Positions 62,166 through 64,000 of a stretch of 64,000 nt of DNA are shown here, one piece after another; positions within the stretch are counted from its first letter, which is position 1; every line of letters starts with the position of its first letter. The position numbers were made by a program, and so were the translations under genes. The DNA lies in contig WBMZ01008618.1 in the NCBI GenBank assembly GCA_013400975.1, positions 124,001 through 188,000 on the forward strand, written 5' to 3'. This DNA is from Atrichornis clamosus. Taxonomy: Eukaryota > Chordata > Aves > Passeriformes > Menuridae. Under the pieces are notes generated by a model. It did not search any database. It saw only the letters and a list, made by a program, of their open reading frames with translations, and was not told the DNA's origin.

Positions 62166-64000
62166 AATGATCCAATAATTCCCTTTTTCTTTGACAGCTT
62201 CCCCATTTTTTTCTTACATGGCATCTGCCAGTAAGGCCCCTTGCTTCAGAGCCTCTAATGGATACCAGTATGCCTTTTATAGATCTTCTCTCCAGAGTTC
62301 CTTTAGCCTTCACAGGAAGATGCCATCTGACTCTTCCCACCTGTGGTTTCCTGGCTCAAACATCTGTTTTAAAAGCTGTTGTATTCTCAGTATAGATTTG
62401 CCTCAAAAGAGACAAAACTTCTCTCTCATAAATCTTTCCTGATGCTTCCACATCCTTGCCTTTCCCCAAAAGCTTAGGCAGCAATATCTGTTATTTGCTC
62501 AGCTCAACCTCCTAGATAGAAGTTCAAAGCTTTTGATGTTGGCACAAATTGGTTTAAATGGTATGATTTAAAAAAACCCCACAAAACAGCAACAACAACC
62601 CCCCCCCAAACTACCAAGAAAAAGGTACTTTGTTTCATGTTTGGTGAACTCCATGCAAGTAGATAGAAAACAAACAAACAAAATAAACAACACAACAGTA
62701 AAACCTAGATCTGATTCAAAAGTGTTAGTTCCCATAATTGGCTGTGCAGCAAAAAGGCATGGATTCAAAATCCCCTTCCTTGCAATACTAGCAAAGGTGA
62801 TAAAGAACCAGTTCTTTGAAACTGAAGTCACATTTTAAAACTAATTGTGAAGAATTGATGGACAGTCAGAGGTGAACCCTGCTATGTTGTGGGAAGTGGA
62901 GAGGGAGCAGGCTGGTAACTAATTCTGTCATGGCTGACAGTGGAAGTGGGCGAGTGAGGGAGATCTAGGAAAACAAGGCTGGAGCCCAGAGAAAAGCTTT
63001 CTGCCTTCAAAATAAATTTATACGTGGCAGGGCACATTGCTGAGAGGTTCTTGGTGATCTTAGAGTAGAATAGAGAGTGATGGATATGCCAAAACTGTAG
63101 ACAATTTGTTTTCCTTGCTGCTAGAAGGTGTCTCCTAATGCTTAACTCTTGCTTGGTGAGGAACTACAAGTCAATGAGTCTCATCTTGGGGCTTTAGTGG
63201 TAGGAATAGTTATGATAGAGGGCACTAAGCCAAGGACCTGGACTGCAGTTAACCCAGAAAAAACACGAGGGCAGGAGAAGAGAGTAGAGTTTAAGTATTA
63301 TACCGAGATTTTTTTACACTGTTAACCCCAGCAGACCTGCTGCTGCTCACAGAGAGGTGGATCAACTTCAGTACAGTAAAGTAACATTCAGCTTAAGAAA
63401 AAGTATTAGTTACTCTTAGTAACTGCTACTAAATATTGTGAGCATTCTTGATGTGAAGGTTTTGTCCCTCAGGAATTTTTGTGAGCCGACTCCATGTTGA
63501 AAGCTGACTAATACAGATGATGGCTCTCTTCAAAGTGAATGTGTACTTTATTTAAATGTACAACTTCTTTGTGAAACAGGAGTGGTCTTAAAGTTAAATG
63601 TGTCATGTCTCCCAGCATTTCCAATGTACACCTTGACTTTTGCTTCAACTGCTGACTCCTGTGAGAGAGATTAAAATGGAGAGAGAACCTCCTACACTTT
63701 GAAAGAGCTGTGCTTCTTTCTTTCCTGCTCTCCAGAAAGAAACTTCACTGGAAAACCTAACAAAGGCATAATCCATATCCAAATCAAAAAGTATGCCTAT
63801 CCTGTAAAAAAGTGTTAAATTATGTGTAACAGTGCCACCTGCTGAATCCCAGCCTAACACCTTTCTTCTCAAAGGGAATGTGAGTCCTAATGAAATGGAG
63901 TTGGTTTTGATTAAGGTGCAGGCACACATCCTGGCTGTTTCTCATGTAGAACACAGGGTACAACATGGTTTAAAATACTAAATTAAATATTCATCTTTGG
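62166..64000. other. Intergenic sequence to the window edge
   Basis: About 1.8 kb. It contains simple A/C-rich tracts (62572-62609 and 62668-62696) and otherwise single-copy sequence. No gene was recognised. Confidence 0.6.

Noticed and set aside
1..64000. A bacterial-type system (CRISPR, phage, toxin-antitoxin, operon).
   Set aside because: The window is vertebrate nuclear DNA with introns, CR1 elements and a CpG island; no prokaryotic gene organisation is present.

Overview
This is vertebrate nuclear DNA, most likely from a bird and probably a songbird. It is AT-rich, has split genes with long introns, one CpG island, CR1 LINE 3' ends in both orientations, and LTRs that resemble songbird endogenous retroviruses. 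No bacterial genes, operons, CRISPR arrays, tRNA or rRNA genes were recognised.

One gene is clearly present. The left half (from position 1 to about 35.4 kb) is the 5' half of CFAP20DC (formerly C3orf67) on the minus strand, read right to left. I identified it by matching translated exons to the family from memory. Exon 1 lies in a CpG island (about 34.97-35.48 kb). Exon 2 (31163-31250) carries the conserved start MFKNHYQ. Exons 3-11 run down to 3428 with GT/AG borders and consistent phases, including a 73-nt exon at 26249-26321. Together exons 2-11 encode about the first 390 residues: the CFAP20-like domain (old name DUF667; residues 1 to about 184) and the start of a low-complexity tail. 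The rest of the gene lies left of position 1, or in exons I could not recognise. Introns hold two ERV-type LTRs (12.32-12.77 kb and 17.48-18.07 kb) and one CR1 tail (about 13 kb), all antisense to the gene.

The right half (35.5-64 kb) looks intergenic. It holds four CR1 fragments and another LTR-type fragment (about 54.0 kb). A repeat-dense patch at 47.8-49.7 kb contains a ~62-bp minisatellite carrying eight CACGTG sites, an antisense CR1, a 49/44-bp tandem duplication with an unresolved base, and a 21-bp satellite. In human, the interval upstream of this gene leads towards FHIT; I see no FHIT exon here.

The most interesting point is the 5' end of CFAP20DC. Exon 1 holds an ATG in a strong context. 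With exon 2 included, it opens a 44-codon upstream ORF overlapping the true start. With exon 2 skipped, the same ATG is in frame with exon 3 and would give an alternative N-terminus. The same CATG palindrome also carries a start codon on the opposite strand inside a perfect YY1/TISU-type motif, which suggests a divergent transcript.
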